Shown: positions 48,745 to 60,870 of the stretch, one piece after another
How positions within the stretch are numbered: the stretch's first letter is position 1
How the letters are laid out: every line of letters begins with the position of its first letter
DNA from: Lunularia cruciata
Taxonomy: Eukaryota; Streptophyta; Marchantiopsida; Lunulariales; Lunulariaceae
Assembly: GCA_948567375.1 (NCBI GenBank)
Contig: OX419755.1
Span: 65,290,944-65,354,943, forward strand
Length of the DNA stretch: 64,000 nt
Direction of reading: 5' to 3'
Notes under the pieces: generated by a model
What the model was told of the DNA's origin: nothing
Seen by the model: only the letters and a program-made list of their open reading frames with translations
Databases searched by the model: none
Position numbers and translations under genes: made by a program

Positions 48745-49265
48745 TTCCTCAATGGTTAGCGCCTATGAGCGCCACCCAATGTTGACTAGGTTTTTCTTGT
48801 AGTGCCTTCCAATGTTCCCAATGTAGCCTTGCATTGCCTCCTCATGCATTACTATGCCACCTTGTGTCACCGAGTGAGGGAGTCGCAAAACTCTTAACCT
48901 CTTCTCTATCCTTCAATGATGACGAGCATCACTGAGCATTGCCTCCTTGGTTTTTTTGTTTTTTGCGTATCTTAGAGCACCTCCTAGTACCTCATTGCAT
49001 CTCCCCACAACACCACCTTGTGCCTCCTCATGGGAAGTTGCAAATGAAACCCTTTCCCTCTCTTGCAGTGGCTCCCTGTGCCTCCTCACATCTTCCCATG
49101 GTGCCAACCAGCATCACTTTGTGGGGTGTTGCAAAACACAACCCCAAAACCCTATCTTGTAGTACTAACCAATGTCACTTGGTGCCACCTCGTGCCCCAT
49201 AGGTTCCCCACCCTACATTGGGTGCCGCAACACACTATTTGCCAATGCTACCGGGCAGCACCAAT
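48745..49265. repeat. C-rich degenerate repeat patch (middle)
   Basis: Phrases such as GCCTATGAGCGCCACCCAATG, TGCCTCCTCATG and CACCTTGTGCC recur irregularly. On the minus strand they resemble the left patch, so the orientation is inverted. GCGCCTATGAG is shared with the patch near 52.3 kb. Confidence 0.55.
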
Positions 49266-49865
49266 GACAATCTCTCTAGTTTTTCCCTACCTTGAAGTGG
49301 CATTCCATGGCTTTTGAGGGCTTTTTCTTGTACAAAGACGCCTCTGGGTACCAACCAACATCTTTAGTGAAGTTTAAGTTCTTTTGTTGGTTATGTTTGC
49401 AAGTTATTCCATGTATTGAGTTTGTTAGCTCTTGGGGCAAGAATTCTTGCACTGGTCAAGGGAAGGCAATTTAAATTGACAATAGATATAGTGAGAGATG
49501 CACTTGCAATGCCAAGTGAGAGGACGCCAAGGAGGAGGACTGTTCCTTAGTTTGCTGTTTCAGATTGGTTTCTACAAAGAGACAAAGTTGCAAAGAGGTA
49601 TTTGGCCAGGCAATGTAGATATCCTACTTTTAGGGCTAATAAATGGATGCACTTGTGGCACCAACTCTACAGCCCAAGATTGTAGATAATCATTTGGTTC
49701 TCAACACCAAGATAAAGTTGAGGAGATTTGGTGTGGAGGACTATGATTGGAGGAGTTAGCATTTTGAACTATCATTGTAGAAGTGGGGAGTTTGCAAAGC
49801 CAATTGCAAAGACCAAAGGAGCGTAGGTTAAGAGTCACCTTTCTTGGGCAAATACTCACTCACCT

Positions 49866-49909
49866 CTTTGTGGAGAGAGGTTTCATTCTTTGTGGAGAGA
49901 GGTTTCATT
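49866..49909. repeat. 22-bp direct duplication
   Basis: Two perfect copies of a unit beginning CTTTGTGGAGAGAGG, at 49,866 and 49,888. A 22-bp period shifts the reading frame of the surrounding gene-like sequence. Confidence 0.9.
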
Positions 49910-50514
49910 CCGATGGAGGAAGTGATGTACTTGAGTAATGGAGAGGAGGAGATTATACATGATGAAGAGGATGATGATGATAATGAAGATGTAGAGAGTG
50001 AGAGTGAGGACAAAGACACAAGTATTGATGATAGGTAGGATGAGGATGGTGAGTGATTGATTAGATTTGTGTTTTGGCATACATTTTTGTATGTTTTCAA
50101 CAATGAAATTTTTTTCATTATTTTTGTTGTTTGAAAACATACAAAGTTCTATTCTATATACCATTACTAGATTTAATAAATATGTTAATTTAACATGCCT
50201 TAATTAATGACCTTGTGTATTTACTTGATGCAAGAGTGAGTTTGACTTGATTGATGTATTGCTTGTGAAAAGGTGTTCAACAGATTTGTATTGAGACACA
50301 TGCCTTACCAATAGTGAGGTTATTGAATGAAAGTTTTAGGGAGGGAGTTCCTTCTCCGTCTTCAACCTTTGAGAAAGCTCCATCTCCCTCTTCTTCTCCT
50401 CTCCCCTCTTTCTATATGTGGAGGGGGGCAACTCAACACACTTTTTTCATAATACCTTCACACTCTTCTTGTTTTATTGACATCACTTGTGTTTTAGATG
50501 ATTATGTTTGAGTG

Positions 50515-50745
50515 GCCGAGGAGAGAGAGAGACTTTGGGTTGAGCGTGAGAGTCAATTAGAGAGTGTAGAGGAGCAAGAGAGATTACTACTTGAGCACAA
50601 GAAGCAATTGGAGAATGTAGAAGAGCACAAGAGATTAGTACTTGAGCACAAGAGGCAAGTCGAGAGTATTGAGGAGCAAGAGAGATTAGTGCTTGCGAGT
50701 GAGAGGCAATTGGAGACTGTAGAGGAGCATGGTAGATTGTTAGTA
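50515..50745 (+). repeat. 51-bp tandem repeat encoding a coiled coil
   Basis: Four to five units of 17 residues, for example ERLLLEHKKQLENVEEH, KRLVLEHKRQVESIEEQ and ERLVLASERQLETVEEH. Leucine spacing and the E/K/R/Q-rich make-up fit an alpha-helical coiled coil. The open frame is kept across all units. Confidence 0.8.
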
Positions 50746-52169
50746 GGGACTCCTTTGTGAGTGAGTGGATACTCTCACTTCTATTGAATAGAGGCATGAG
50801 ACGGAGAAAGAGCATAGATTGGCTGACTTGGATTTGGACATCCTAGGTGTCGCTACCAAGGCTGAGGGTTATAGGGTCCAGTTACAAAATCAGGCACGAG
50901 AGTTAACATATGCTATGGAGAGGTATGAGACTATAGATGATCAAGTAGAGGAGAATGAGAGATTCTAACTCAAGGGAGGGCTTGTGAGGCTTATCTTGGA
51001 CCAAGACTATGTACTATTGCTTGCCAGACCCATACCCACCATGAGATGCAAACTCAAACTGATGCCACCCATGTGTTACCATGCAATGTTGTAACTTGAG
51101 AAATCCCAACTTCTGCATTATTGGGTAATGTGGAAACTCAAGGAACTCAAACTGAGTTTAGAGAGAGGCTTCATTTATCAAGAGAGTATATTCCATGTAT
51201 TCTCTTCCCATGCTTCATGCAAAAGAAGATTATTCTTGTGGATGTTACTTATTTGGCATCATATTGGGTTTGTGGTAGCTCTAGTTTCTATGCATGGGAG
51301 ACAAGGACTACTAGGCATGGTTGTTAACCTTGCACACAATTCGGGCCTTTACGATGGGTTGCATGTCATGGGGTTTGCCATTTCATTCCATTTCATTTGC
51401 TACGCTTTGAGGTTATCTTGTGGATAGATTTTACTCCAAACGGAGTGGAGTGGTTGCTTTGAAGCATGAAGTAGTGTTCAAAACTCCCAAAGGGAGTTTA
51501 CATTGGGTCTCGCCTCATGGCATGTTTTTTTCCTAAGATGTCTAGCAAGATGATGAGTTTAGAGGGCTGAAAGTTAGATCATATGAGCATCTAACTTCAT
51601 TAGGTTGCCACTTCATGATCTTCTTATCCTAGATAGTTTTTCACTCTCTTATTATAAGGACCATCCACATGATGCTATCTATCCTACACACTTCTATCCT
51701 TACAAGGTATAGATAACTTCATACGCTTGCTCATTTGGCCCTTTGATGAGTGCTTTGGATAGATTTGTCCATGATGATAGACCTACTATTATTTGGGTAG
51801 AAGAGGAGTGGACATCCAATAGACTGATTTCTTATAGTAGTGACCCATATTCCATTTGTGCTACCCAATATCAAGCACTGATCCTTGGATGAGAGAGAGT
51901 GGCATCTTTGGTGGTCATTGAGTCCATTTTGGATTCAAAATCATGTATACCAACATAGACTTGAGGATGCATTGGCAACACTTCTACACCATGTTTCATC
52001 TCCCTCTTCTTCTTCACCTCCTTCTCCTCTAGCCTAATTACATAATTTTAGTGGCTCTCCTTTTATACATATCTTATGTATCATATTCTCTCACATACCT
52101 TTTATCATATTTTCTCTTAATCTCCTTGTCAAACTCTTAATAATCATTATTGTGTTATGTGTCACTTCT

Positions 52170-52425
52170 TTTATGTTTGATTGGGCGTCAAGTGGCACCA
52201 ACAAGTGCCACCCACAAAAGTCAATTGCCATTACATGGCTCCAAGCGGCATCCCAACAACAAGTGCCATTGTGCATTGCCAAAACCCTATGCCATTCACA
52301 ACATTCCGTGGCACTGGGCGCCTATGAGTTATAGTTGATCCATGTCTCAGGGTACCAACAGGCACCATCGTGGCACTGGGCAACATTGAGCGGCATGGGG
52401 CATCGGGGACGAGCTTCAATAAGTG
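52170..52425. repeat. C-rich degenerate repeat patch (right)
   Basis: Contains GTGGCACCAACAAGTGCCAC (itself an imperfect palindrome), GGCGCCTATGAG and CACTGGGC phrases. On the minus strand it reads CTTGTTGGTGCCACTTGACG, similar to the left patch near 47.72 kb. Confidence 0.55.
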
Positions 52426-52931
52426 TTGACATAACCATAACATTTTGAGAAAACTCATCTTTATTACACATTATTTGGGTTACATTATGACATACTATTT
52501 GCTATCACTAGAGTATGATGAATTTGGAGTAGGGTTTTTTCCTTTTGAAGTAGAAGGATGACCTTCAAGCAAAAATTGAGTTAGCACTTTGAAATACATA
52601 ATTATTTCCTCAAGAGATTTTCTTGCCCAAAGAAGACTCATTTTGATTTGATGAGTGCACTTTGACTCTAAACTCTTCTCCTTGAACATGTGTTTGTCTT
52701 CCACAACTTTCCTTTTATTAGCACTTAATTTCTTCTCAATTTCAACTTTCAGCTTCTTTGTCTCTAATCTATCATGTTAAGCTTCTATTTTTATAAATTT
52801 TTTCTCTCTTTTCCTCATGTTGGTGACTTCTAATTCAGCTAGTTGTAACCACTCTTGTGATCCTATAGTATATGCTTTCAATAAGGTGATTTTTTGCTAA
52901 ATCATGAGATAATGAGATACTAGGAGACATT
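52426..52931. other. AT-rich DNA before the second gypsy copy
   Basis: A short minus-strand frame at 52,495-52,704 resembles decayed copia-like gag tails only vaguely; no call made. Confidence 0.4.
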
Positions 52932-55900
52932 TGTAGTACCAAGAGCTAGCCATATGATCTAGATGTGAAATGTAGTTTGGTATCATCTAGAATGATGTTA
53001 TACATGATGGTCAAAATAGAACAGATAGAAGTATCACCAAAAGAGTACTACAACCCATTTTGTTGTGATGGATTTGAATGTCCCAAATCGTTTCCCTTTT
53101 AACACTCAAGTAAAAATTCATTATGTAATGAGACCAAAAGTGATATTTAGAGATTTCATGGTCAGGAATTTTGGTGAGGAATATTGTCAATGATTGGCTT
53201 TTGAGGTCCCAATTGTAGTTTGAATATTTTGTGCACCCTATAGAGTGATCATATTAACTATCTATTGAAGTGGACAATATCAATTGAGTGTTATAGAACC
53301 ATAGATCCGTAGTTACAAGAGTTGGTGCAAGGAATGAAAGGGATGTTGAACAAATTTTGAGAGATTAAGATGACCATGGAGGCATTACAAAGTCAAGTGT
53401 AGACTCTCTGGAATGATCAAGCAATATAAGAAGAATAGCCATCTCAAAACCTAATACCTACGATTGAAGTACTTGGAGAGGTACCTGTGCCTACAAACCT
53501 TGTCAACAATGAAGCCACATTACTACTCCGGATGAAGAAGACCTGCAACATTGAGCCTTACAAGGGGCAGCGTATGATGGGAGTAGTGGAGAACTAGATC
53601 TTGAGAATGAATTGATATTTCCGATTGTTCTCAACAGAGATCATTGAGCATGTTGCGAGTATGTTTGCATGTGGGTACTTGACCGATAAAGCCCTCACAT
53701 GGTACAATGCTTGGGAACGATCAATGTTGGCAAAGAGAAGGGAGGTCACATGGACAACAATGCAAGAAAGATTGTGGAAGAATTTCCAATCGATGGATTC
53801 TGTGCAAATGGCCCGGATCCGACTATGTGGATTGAAATAGAAGAACAGTGTACAAGAGTATGTGGAGGAATTTTTGGATCTACAAGTCGCAATAATCAAT
53901 GTGAGTCCAATAGAGGCTCTTGAAAAGTTCAAACAAGGGTTGAAGGAGTGGATTTGCCAAGAATTTCATGGTACAAAATCCTTGCATGGTATTTGAAGCC
54001 ATTGCTTGTGCACAAAGAATAGTAGGGGCATTGGATGGAGGTGAAGGAGTAGTTCCACCTCAACATTATTGGGCAGAAATGCCACACATCGGTGGACCAG
54101 TAGCAATGGAACTGTGCAACCTTTGGTTTTGAGACCGAGGAGCACAACCACTTCAAGGTGAGCAAGGACGGATAAAAGAACGGAGAGATGTTACAATTGT
54201 GGTTGTATTGGGCATATATCTACCAACTATTGTGCTCATCTCCCTAGAGGCCTTTAGCCTTCATACATGCAATTTTTGAACAATTAACATGGAAAGATGC
54301 ACTAAAGAGGAAGAGGTGAAAATCACTTTGGAAATTGAAGATCACAAGTAAATGTACCTTGTGGCCTTATTGGCTCAATAAGGAAGTAGAAAAGCAAGAG
54401 AAGGAAGAATACTAGTGCACAAAGGTACAAAAAGGCAACCTCACAATTGATTGTAGTAAATGGAGTCCTAGAAGGCAATCAAGTGAGAGTATTAATAGAT
54501 CCGGGAGCAATAGAGAATTTCTTGTCTCACTCTATTGCAATAAGATTAGGAATGGATCTAGAAAGAGATGAGAGTGAAGAAGTAGAGTTACCTAACGGGT
54601 AAACAAAGAGGATTGAATCATTACCTAGACGGGTAACACTCTCTGTAGGAGAATATCAAAAAGTAATTGAGTGGCGAGTGATACAATTAGCTTGTTATGA
54701 TGCAATCTTAGGCATACCATGGATGGAGCATTACAACCCTATGGTAGATTGGAGGAAGAAAGTAGTGAGAACCCGCCAATGGTTGATCATTGTAATTAAA
54801 GAAAAATCACACATGCAAGAATTGCCTTTCTATGTCATAGGGACAACAACTATCTATAAGACCGATACATGTTTCTTGGGTCTAATAAGAGAAGTCTAGA
54901 GTGTATAACTCAATAGAAAGAATTTCTGAGAAATAGAAATTGAAAGATGTGGTGAATAAGTTTCAAGATGTCTTTCTTGATGATCTACCCTCAATATTAC
55001 CACCAAAAAGGAGAGTAGATCATAAAAATGAGACACTCTTGGGGAAGACACCTCCTTGTAAGGCCCCATATTGCCTTTTACCTCATGAGTTGGAAGAGTG
55101 TAAGACTTAAATTGAGGATATACTGCAGAAAAGGTTCATCCAACCCAACGTATCACCAGATAGGGCTCTTGTCTTGTTTGTGAAGAAGAAAGACGGTACA
55201 ATGTGCATGTGCATTGACTATTGGGGTCTCAATCAACAAATAGTAAAGAACAAATACCCCTTACCTTGCATGGATGACCTGTTTTATCAACTCAATGGAG
55301 CAAGACACTTCACCAAACTAGATTTGTGGAGCGATTACAATCAAATCCAAATTGTAGAGGAAGATGTGTACAAAACTACCTTTCAAACCAAGTATGGCCA
55401 CTTCGAGTATCGTGTGATGCCTTTTGGTCTCACCTGCCACTTTCATGAGTCTAATAAATGACATATTTTGTCCATATTTGGATAAGTCTATTATTGTCTT
55501 CTTGGAAAACATCTTAGTATATAGTGATATGATGACGGAATACAAAAAACATCTACAAGAAGTGCTACAGATTCTAAGACAAAATTGATTATATGCCAAA
55601 GTCTCAAAGTGCAAGTTTGGCAAGTCTGAAGTAGACTACTTAGGACATAGAGTAAGTGTAGAGGGTCTCCAAGTATTGAAAGATAAAATAGAGGTTGTTC
55701 AAAAATAGAGTGCTTAATAGATCAAACTCAACTCAAGAGCTCCTTGGAGTTGACAGGATTCTATTTTTAATTTGTTAAGGACTTCTCCAAGGTTGCATAA
55801 CCTTTAACAACACTACTTAGCAAGGGGAAGAAGTGGATGTGGGGAACCGCACAAGATTTGGCCTTTCAAGAATTAAAAGGCACCTTGCTACATGCACCAA

Positions 55901-57781
55901 TGATGAAGTGGTATGACCCAAAATGTCCAATCAAGTTGGCTATAGATGCATCAAGTGTAGCAATAAGAATAGTCCTACAATAAGAGTGGCATGATGGATG
56001 TCATCCAATTGCATATTTCTCTCAAAAATTGTTATCAATAGAGCGCAACTACCACACTACAAAACAAGAAGAGTTGGCAATCATCCTTGCAACCAAGCAT
56101 TGGAAGCACTATCTAGGCGAGAAGGCATTTGTAGTAGAGATAGACCACAAACCTCTAGTCTACCTCGAGATGCAAAAAGATCTATCTCGTTGCCAGATTT
56201 GGTGGGCAAAGTGGTGAAAATGCTTCAACATGACAATCACGTACGTGGAAGGTAAGAAGCAACTTGTAGATGCATTCACCCGCATGTCGATGGTAAACAA
56301 CTTGGTGGTAGAGGTTAAGATTAACCTTGAATTCTAGCTATAGATTCTAGCTGTTACAAAAACTAATCTATAGATTATAGAAGCGCAATCATCCAAAGAT
56401 GTCACCAATACCCAAGGACTCACCTTTTGTGATGGCAAATTATGGATCCTAAATATGCAAAATTATGCACCACCATTCTAGCGGAATGTCATGATTTGGC
56501 CATTGCAGGTCATGTTGGAGTGGACAAGACCTTGGATGCAATCCAACGTCATTACTATTGGCCCAAGATGAGCAACAATGTGATGGACTACATGCACAAC
56601 TACCTACTTTGTCAACAAAACAAAGCTTCTAATGAAGCTCCTATATGGCTCCTTCAACCTCTCCACACTCCTACCCAACGTTGAGAACAGGTGAGTATGG
56701 ATCTTGTCTTTGAATTACCCAAGACCACCTCAGTGTTTGAATCCATCCTGATCTTTGTGGACCGGCTCAACAAAATGATTCATGTACGCCCTACCACCAA
56801 GGATGTGACCGCTCCACAACTAGCTCATACTTAGATGCAATCTTCTCTCACCATGGCTTATCTCAAGTACTCATCACGGATAGAGACACTCAATTCACCA
56901 GTTTGTTTTGGTGAACACTCTTTGGTTCCTTCAAAACCAAGTTGGCCATGTCCACAACTTACCACCCATAAACAAATGGACAAATAGAGCGGGCTAATCG
57001 CCTTATCGAAGACATGTTACGCGACTTCACCTTAGAGGAGCAAGAGAGGTGGGACACCCTACTCCCGTTGGTGGAATTTTCTTACAATAATTTGGTAAAT
57101 GCCTCCACCCATGTCACTCCATTCTTCCTCATGTATAGTGAGCATCCCTTCACACCTTCTAGCTTGATGAAGATCTGTCCAGTGGCCACTAAGGTCGACG
57201 CAATCAACACATTTGTTTCTAGAATCCAACAAGGTGTGGAGAGCGCCAAGCATAGATTACAAATTGTGAAAAATGAACAAAAGTAGTATGCTAATACACA
57301 CCGTAGGCAAAGAGAGTTCAATGTTGGGGATTAGGAGTGGTTGTCGACAACCAATCTCACATTAGTTGGACATTGTAAGCTCAGACCTTGTTTTATTGGG
57401 CCTTTTTTGATTCTTTATTGAGTCGACGTTGTGGCCTATCACCTTGAGCTACCACCACACATGAAGATCTATCTAGTGTTCTATGTTTCTCTTCTACGCA
57501 GATATGCTCCCTGTCGGGCTAGTGTCATTCCACACAAGACATCCGACCTTGTTTGACACTCATTGATGACATGGAGGAATATGAAGTGAAGCGTATTCTC
57601 CAAAAATGTATGCGTGGTACTCACCATCCGTGGGTGGACTATCTAGTATAGTGGAAATTTTACCTCCTCTATGAAGCAACCTGTGAACCTATTGCCAATT
57701 TGACACATGCACTGGTGTTGGTGCAAGCGTTTGAGCAACAACTGCACAATAAGGATGTTGCGTCTTAAAAGGAGAGAGATT

Positions 57782-58883
57782 TGTAATACCAAGAGCTAGC
57801 CATATGATCTAGATGTGAAATTTGGTATAGTAACATCTAGAATGGTGTTATACATGATGGTCAAAATAGATCAGATAGAAGTATCACCAAAAGAGTACTT
57901 GTACTAATAGGGCAGAAACCAAAATAGACTTGAAAACCTTAGAACCAATAGCTAAACATATGATTTAAAGGTGAGGATTGGTTTGGTAACACATGGAAGG
58001 ATGTTTTACATGATAGAGTTAATATATCACACATAGGTATCACCAAAAGGGGACTTCTACTAATAGAGTAGGAACCAAAATATGCCTTAAAATCTTTGAA
58101 TGCAATTTTGGAGGTCTAAACGGATGAATTAGGCCTAAAAAATGTGCGAAGCCCCCTACCAATGGAGAAAAAGTTGGCCTTCCCTCTCCCTTGGTTTGTC
58201 TCCTCGAGAGCTTTCCAACGATAGAAGTATCACCAAAAGAGTACTTGTACTAATAGGGCAGAAACAAAAATAGACTTGAAAACCTTAGAACCAATAGCTA
58301 AACATATGATTTAAAGGTGAGGATCGGTTTGGTAACACATGGAAGGATGTTTTACATGATAGAGTTAATATATCACACATAGGTATCACCAAAAGGGGAC
58401 TTCTACTAATAGAGTAGGAACCAAAATATGCCTTAAAATCTTTGAATGCAATTTTGGAGGTCTAAACAGATGAATTAGGCCTAAAAAATGTGCGAAGTCC
58501 CCTACCAATGGAGAAAAAGTTGGCCTTCCCTCTCCCTTGGTTTGTCTCCTCGAGAGCTTTCCAACGATACCTCACCCACATTATGTTGAGATTCCTACAA
58601 GAAGATTCCCCAAAAGGTTTCCTCTGGTCAAAGCTTGTTTGACCAACCAAATAGGACTAGGACCGACATGTCACCCATCCAAGTAAGTAATCCAAGGGTG
58701 GAGCTTGCTAACATGTCACCTATCAGTGTGCCTTATCCTATGGTGGAGCTTCCTTGGAGGAGATCCATTTTTTCTATATAATAAAGAGAAGGTGCTCCTT
58801 TGTGGACTCAGAGGTTTGAGTGTGAAATTGTGTGTTTCTCACGGTGTGTTTCTCTTCATGTCTCCTATCCTCAAAGTATTACA
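57782..58883 (+). repeat. 3' LTR of the second gypsy copy, enlarged to ~1.1 kb
   Basis: Starts TGTAATACC and ends AGTATTACA like its relatives, but is about 350 bp longer than the usual ~735 bp because of an internal tandem duplication. Confidence 0.9.
57874..58565 (+). repeat. 346-bp tandem duplication inside the LTR
   Basis: Copies 57,874-58,219 and 58,220-58,565 differ at four positions (about 98.8% identity). GATA occurs at both ends of the unit and at the junction (57,874; 58,220; 58,566), so a 4-bp microhomology marks the joint. Confidence 0.95.
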
Positions 58884-58888
58884 ACATC

Positions 58889-59664
58889 CTAGAAACCTGA
58901 AATTCCACCTTTTTTCCTTTTTGTGTCACGTTCTCTTTCTTGGTCGAGGAAAGTGCCCTTGGACCTATCCCTTACAGTAGAGGTTAGTGGAGGTGGTGTA
59001 CGGGCGGGTCTTCTACAAGCGTCACGAATGAGTGACTCCTCCTTGGGTGATTGGATTCCATTATCCATGTAAAAATTAGGTATATTTTCCACTCCTTGGG
59101 GGTGTTCGGGACAAACTTGGGCCACGACTCTAAGAGCTCCACCTTTGGGAGAGATGGGAATTGAGAGCCTCTTGTGCACCTTCATGGACCTCCTCTAAGC
59201 AAACCTCACTCAAATTGGCCAGAATGGTGCATTGCCATGTGGAACCTTTCATCCTCTTTTGCTTTGCAAAGCATGAAAGAAGCTATCCTCATCAATTCTC
59301 CAAATTTCCCTAATGATTGTTCTGGTTACTACGAATCCAAACTTGAGTTTATAAATATTGGATCTGCATTCAAAAGTGAGACTCCTCCATAACAACAATG
59401 TACCTATCTCCCATTGCCATGCTATCACTGTCCTTTTGGAATAAAATCTCTCGACCCCCAATCAATTTTTTGGTTGCCATAGGGTGACAGATCATTTTCC
59501 ATAACTCGAGCTATCTTGTGCGACATTAATCTATGGAAATGAACCACCACACCAATGTGAACTACAAAACCACCGTTTAGTTGATGGATAGATTTGTACC
59601 CGATATGTAGAATTTGAGTTGAGATTTCAATTAGTTGAGAGCGACATTTTGGATCCACGATCAA
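58889..59664 (-). pseudogene. Cluster of unidentified minus-strand reading frames
   Basis: Three neighbouring frames at 59,664-59,425, 59,461-59,249 and 59,185-58,889 have protein-like composition (for example WQWEIGTLLLWRSLTFECR and a basic, proline-containing last frame with RRPARTPPPLTSTVRDR). I do not recognise a family. They may be a broken gene, a captured foreign sequence or a transposon scrap. Base composition is less AT-rich than the adjacent gypsy LTR. Confidence 0.3.
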
Positions 59665-60063
59665 ATTTCAAATATCTCACTCCAAAACACACATACAAAA
59701 CCAGATGGCAACTCAATAAGCCACACCACTTCTTCTAAAAATCATTTATTTCATTACGATATTCTTAAACATCAATATAGTTACATCCGAATTTTTATAA
59801 ATAAACACAAATTTGACTGCACAATGTACGATGGGTTCATTTATTCACCCCTCGTCTAATTGTCACTAAAATTATAACAAATTTTTGATATATCCCATAG
59901 ACATCAGTCAAAACTATTAGTTAAACTACCTAGTATGTTCTATACCGGTACACAACGTCGTGGGCCAGCTTAGTAGGCTTAGTAGACGGGAATAGGTTCC
60001 CGTCTACTGCGACCGTAGTAAATCGCCTAGATCACTCTACACTGCAAACTGCGCCGACGGATG
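59665..60063. other. AT-rich DNA upstream of the helicase gene
   Basis: No frame or domain of note. Becomes less AT-rich from about 59,950, where the helicase promoter region begins. Confidence 0.5.
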
Positions 60064-60870
60064 CCAGAAGTACAGTACATAGTAAGAAGAACTCCGGGGA
60101 ACGAGGGCCACTGCGACTTTCTCTCTCTATCTCTCTCCCAACTATAGCTCTGTGCTCTCGAAGATTACCGAGTAAATCTTCAGCCCTCTCGCTGTGTTTG
60201 TTCTTGTGTCGCCAATAGATCGGGTCTTTCGTTTGAACCGCCGCGTGAGGGAAGGTCCACGCTGCACCTCTCGACTGGAGTGGCGGTGGAACATTGCTGC
60301 TGCGCTGCGGCAGCGAAGAAGCAGCGGAAAGTTACTTCGTGATTTCGTTCGCTGTTCGGAGCTATCGCTTACAAGTATTGTGTACGACAAATTGGACACA
60401 GAGCGGTACAAGAGCAGAGAGTTTTGTTCCTTCAGAGTACAATTAGGTTAGAGTTGAAGGAAGCAAGGGGGGTTAAGTACCATTTCTGCCTCCTGGTCGA
60501 GAAGGAGGAAAGAGCTTCCGTGGTTGGAGCAGGGCCCTTGCATATTCAGAGGGAGTCGAGACCTCCTCATCCTACTATCGACCCGGTGACTCTGCGTTCT
60601 TAGTTTTCAAGGTGGGAAGGAAGCTGTCCCTAGACCCTTATTTTGCGAGGGTTTCAACTCTCGAGATCCTTCAGTTTGGGGAAGTGGATTTCCACCCGAA
60701 GCAATCATCAGGGATCGTCAATCATCTTCTTTACTAGTTCAGTTGACTTTGCGCCTGGTTATAACCGCGGGCCTTGGTGGAGGTAATTCCCTAATTGTGG
60801 AGGCCGTCCGAACTCTCGAGACAACGCTTGCTTCACGGTACTTGCCTTCCGGTTGCAATTGAGAGCAGCC
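60064..60870 (+). promoter_or_regulatory. ATG-free leader and promoter region of the DEAH helicase gene
   Basis: No ATG occurs on the plus strand between the one at 60,061 and the start codon at 60,871, 807 bases in all. A pyrimidine tract (CTTTCTCTCTCTATCTCTC, from about 60,117) is of the kind found at plant transcription starts. The GC content is well above the intergenic DNA to the left. Together this suggests transcription begins near 60.1 kb and that the leader is read by scanning to 60,871; a leader intron is possible but not established. Confidence 0.6.

Larger units (their letters stand above)
49500..51950 (+). pseudogene. Unidentified decayed gene-like region: acidic and coiled-coil segments
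   Basis: I do not recognise this gene. In plus-strand order: a basic, Trp-rich stretch near 49,540-49,740 (RRFGVEDYDW); a frame at 49,844-50,038 ending in a strongly acidic tail (EEDDDDNEDVESESEDKD); a Pro/Ser-rich frame at 50,314-50,511; after a single TGA in the same frame, a charged coiled coil to 50,760 built of 17-residue repeats; and conserved-looking frames at 51,121-51,327 (LVDVTYLASYWVCGSSSFYA) and about 51,750-51,900. The many stops mean it is broken. It lies between the inverted G/C-rich patches, which suggests the coding part of a DNA transposon, but no transposase motif was found. Confidence 0.35.
52932..58883 (+). mobile_element. Second copy of the chromodomain gypsy family, more decayed
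   Basis: Same family as the element at 22,017: gag (from about 53.1 kb), CCHC knuckle (about 54.2 kb), protease (about 54.5 kb), RT (55.0-55.65 kb), RNase H (55.7-56.2 kb), integrase (56.4-57.2 kb), chromodomain remnant (about 57.58-57.7 kb) and a 3' LTR from 57,782. Only a remnant of the 5' LTR remains at its left edge. Flanks ACATT and ACATC match at four of five bases, so the ends are probably the true insertion points. Many more breaks than the first copy; older or longer silenced. Confidence 0.88.

Noticed and set aside
60194-60451. 85-residue open frame in the helicase leader as an upstream ORF
   Set aside because: It starts with GTG and has no ATG; the whole leader lacks ATG.
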